Positions 62,341-64,000 of a stretch of 64,000 nucleotides of DNA are shown in pieces. Numbering within the stretch: position 1 is the stretch's first letter; every line of letters begins with the position of its first letter. Source of the stretch: Marinobacter nauticus (GTDB lineage Bacteria > Pseudomonadota > Gammaproteobacteria > Enterobacterales > Shewanellaceae); contig NZ_JAHVJZ010000001.1 in NCBI RefSeq assembly GCF_019801015.1, positions 620,001-684,000 on the forward strand, read 5' to 3'. The position numbers were made by a program, and so were the translations under genes. The notes under the pieces are model-generated. The model did not search any database. It had not been told where the DNA came from and worked only from the letters and a program-made list of their open reading frames with translations.

Positions 62341-64000
62341 TCAGAGAAAGATAAATTGCCGATAGAGGGTATCCAGTTCAGCGCGGATCCCCTTAATGAT
62401 GGTGTCATCGTTTTTGGCAACGGCCTCCAGCAGGGCTTTTTCCCTGAGGGTGATCTGCTCACAAAGATGCGTCAGATTGTCGCAGAAGCCGACACGTTCG
62501 CACGCTTTTTGCCGCGCAGCCTCGACGATTGAAGCTCTATCTCGTTTCGGACCCGCAGGTTGAATGCCATTGGCCAGGTTGTACGCCAGCTGCCGTTCAC
62601 GGCGCTGAGCGGATTCGTCGATCGCCCGCTGCATCGCTGGCGTGACGCGGTCGGCATAGAGCACTGCCTTGCCGTTGGCATTGCGGGCCGCCCGGCCGAT
62701 GATCTGGATCAGCGCCTCAGTGGACCGCAAAAAACCGGCGTGGTCCGCATTCAGAATCGCCACCAGCGACGCTTCCGGAATGTCCAGGCCCTCGCGCAAC
62801 AGGTTGATGCCTATCAACACATCAAATTCACCGGCTCTGAGCCCATTGATGATGTCTACCCTATCGGATGTTCTGATGTCGGAGTGCAGGTAGCGCACCC
62901 GGACGTTCTGCTGGCTCATCAACTGGTGCAGCGACTCGGCACTGGCCTTGGTCAGGGTGGTCACCAGAATCCGCTCGTTGTCGGCGGTTCGCTGTCGGAT
63001 CTCCGTTAACAGATCCTCCAGTTGGTCTGCCGATGGGCGCACTTCCACCTCCGGATCCAGTAGTCCTGTGGGTCGGATGATCTGTTCCACCACGCTGTTG
63101 CCGGAGCGGCGCACTTCGTATTCACCCGGCGTGGCGGACACGAAGATGGTCTGTGGTTTTACCTGCTCAAACTCGCTGAAGCTCAGCGGCCGGTTATGGC
63201 GGGCAGAAGGCAGGCGGAAGCCGTAGTCGATAAGGGTGTCTTTGCGGCTTCGGTCGGACTTGGACATGGCGGCGATCTGCGGCAGCATCACGTGGGACTC
63301 ATCCACAAACACCAACCCATCCTTTGGCAGGTAATCCATCAGCGTGGTGGGCGGCAGCGCCTTATCCCGGTCATTCAGGTAGCAGGCGTAGTTCTCAATG
63401 CCCGGGCAATAACCCAGTTGCTGCATCATGTCGATGTCATTCATGCAGCGCTCATAGAGCCGGGCCGCCTCAGTAAGCCGGTTTTCTGCATTAAGCTCCG
63501 CCACCCTCGCTTCCATCTCCTGACGGATACGCTCACTGGCCTTTCGCACCTTGTCGATGGACGAGGCGTACAGGGTTTTGGGCGACACTTTATAGGCATC
63601 GCAGGGACGCAGAGACTGGCCGGTAGCCGGGTCCATCCAGGTTAAGCGGTCAATCTTCCCCGCTTTGCACTCAATGCGTATCGCCTCCTGAGCGGAATCC
63701 GCCGGGAACAGCTCTACCGCGTTGCCCTGCACCCGGTAGCCGGCCCGCTCCAGATGGGCTGGTGACTCGATGTACTGCATCCGCGCCAGACGCTCAACCA
63801 GCTCCGACTTATCGAGCCGGCCCCCAACCGTTAAAGGCACCTGCAGATCGCGGTAGGCTTGCGGGTCCCCCAGGCCATAGACCGAGGAGACAGACGCCAC
63901 CACCACCACATCGCGGCGCTCAATCAGCGATTTGGTGGCCGACAGCCGGAGTCGTTCCAGCTGCTCATTCACCGCCGAGTCCTTGCGGATAAAGCGGTCA
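62341..64000 (-). CDS. uvrB: UvrB, excinuclease helicase subunit (5' end outside window)
   Basis: Damage-verification helicase of UvrABC. The frame is open to the window edge, so about 120 N-terminal residues with Walker A are missing; the GTG at 63972 is internal. Seen: RLRLSATKSLIERRDVVVVASVSSVYGLGD, the YCPGIENY block, Walker B FVDESHVMLPQ, SATPGEYE, VRYLHSDI and the helicase motif VI IIGRAARNANGKAVLY. The C terminus should end in a UVR domain for UvrC contact; instead of a motif like NLEFEEAAxxRD it reads NDDTIIKGIRAELDTLYRQF, so that domain is eroded. It is either a diverged main UvrB or a paralogue. Confidence 0.9.
   Translation of the reverse strand, partial: DRFIRKDSAVNEQLERLRLSATKSLIERRDVVVVASVSSVYGLGDPQAYRDLQVPLTVGGRLDKSELVERLARMQYIESPAHLERAGYRVQGNAVELFPADSAQEAIRIECKAGKIDRLTWMDPATGQSLRPCDAYKVSPKTLYASSIDKVRKASERIRQEMEARVAELNAENRLTEAARLYERCMNDIDMMQQLGYCPGIENYACYLNDRDKALPPTTLMDYLPKDGLVFVDESHVMLPQIAAMSKSDRSRKDTLIDYGFRLPSARHNRPLSFSEFEQVKPQTIFVSATPGEYEVRRSGNSVVEQIIRPTGLLDPEVEVRPSADQLEDLLTEIRQRTADNERILVTTLTKASAESLHQLMSQQNVRVRYLHSDIRTSDRVDIINGLRAGEFDVLIGINLLREGLDIPEASLVAILNADHAGFLRSTEALIQIIGRAARNANGKAVLYADRVTPAMQRAIDESAQRRERQLAYNLANGIQPAGPKRDRASIVEAARQKACERVGFCDNLTHLCEQITLREKALLEAVAKNDDTIIKGIRAELDTLYRQFIFL

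Overview
The window is chromosomal DNA of a gammaproteobacterium from the Shewanella/Ferrimonas side of the Alteromonadales. The evidence is the mix of E. coli-like housekeeping genes (cydDC, aat, infA, clpAS, rluE-nudJ, mnmA-hflD-purB, roxA, ruvABC, cmoAB, thiCDEFSGH, yjjI-yjjW) with genes common in marine relatives: a monomeric isocitrate dehydrogenase next to the dimeric one, leucine dehydrogenase, bpt, CRY-DASH and a DUF4826 protein. Base composition is high and even (about 60% G+C by eye), which favours Ferrimonas over Shewanella; the genus call is inference. No rRNA, tRNA, insertion sequence, integrase, phage gene or CRISPR array was seen.

Layout. 1-3000: end of cydD, then cydC (thiol exporter needed for cytochrome bd). 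3000-8400: a compact N-degron region with both leucyl-transferases (aat, bpt), infA, clpA, clpS and cspD. 8450-12100: two unrelated NADP isocitrate dehydrogenases in tandem. 12200-17800: RNA modification and purine genes (rluE, nudJ, mnmA, hflD, purB, roxA). 18000-22000: DUF4826, leucine dehydrogenase, a CAP-domain protein, ybjN, a 28-codon ynhF-like membrane peptide, gloA and a DUF1294 protein. 22000-29400: Holliday-junction genes ruvB, ruvA (with a LexA box) and ruvC, plus yebC and aspS; a secreted caspase-fold/Sel1 protein and a DUF4920 protein split ruvC from ruvAB. 29560-32230: a large periplasmic-sensor protein with a degenerate GGDEF domain. 32400-38870: one apparent operon, cmoA-cmoB followed by a retropepsin-like lipoprotein, an inactive-transglutaminase/7TM protein, a RimK-like ATP-grasp ligase and a probably inactive M3-peptidase-like protein.

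38870-44480: azoR and a divergent LysR gene, a GNAT gene, a second LysR gene divergent from an atypical SDR, and an alanine/glycine:cation symporter. 44560-48130: CRY-DASH, an iron-sulfur photolyase and a convergent small alarmone synthetase. 48130-49115: an A+T-richer stretch with one orphan gene. 49115-55700: a complete thiamin operon (thiC-thiDE-thiF-thiS-thiG-thiH) behind a TPP riboswitch. 55950-59150: glycyl-radical enzyme YjjI, its activase YjjW and a HAD nucleotidase. 59200-64000: small membrane, GNAT and NTF2-like genes, then uvrB running off the right edge.

The two most interesting regions are the ligase/protease/7TM operon coupled to tRNA modification (32404-38865) and the pairing of a degenerate GGDEF domain with an intact inhibitory-site motif (29561-32233). 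Many start codons were moved downstream of the longest open frame on ribosome-site and family-length grounds; these choices are stated in each entry.
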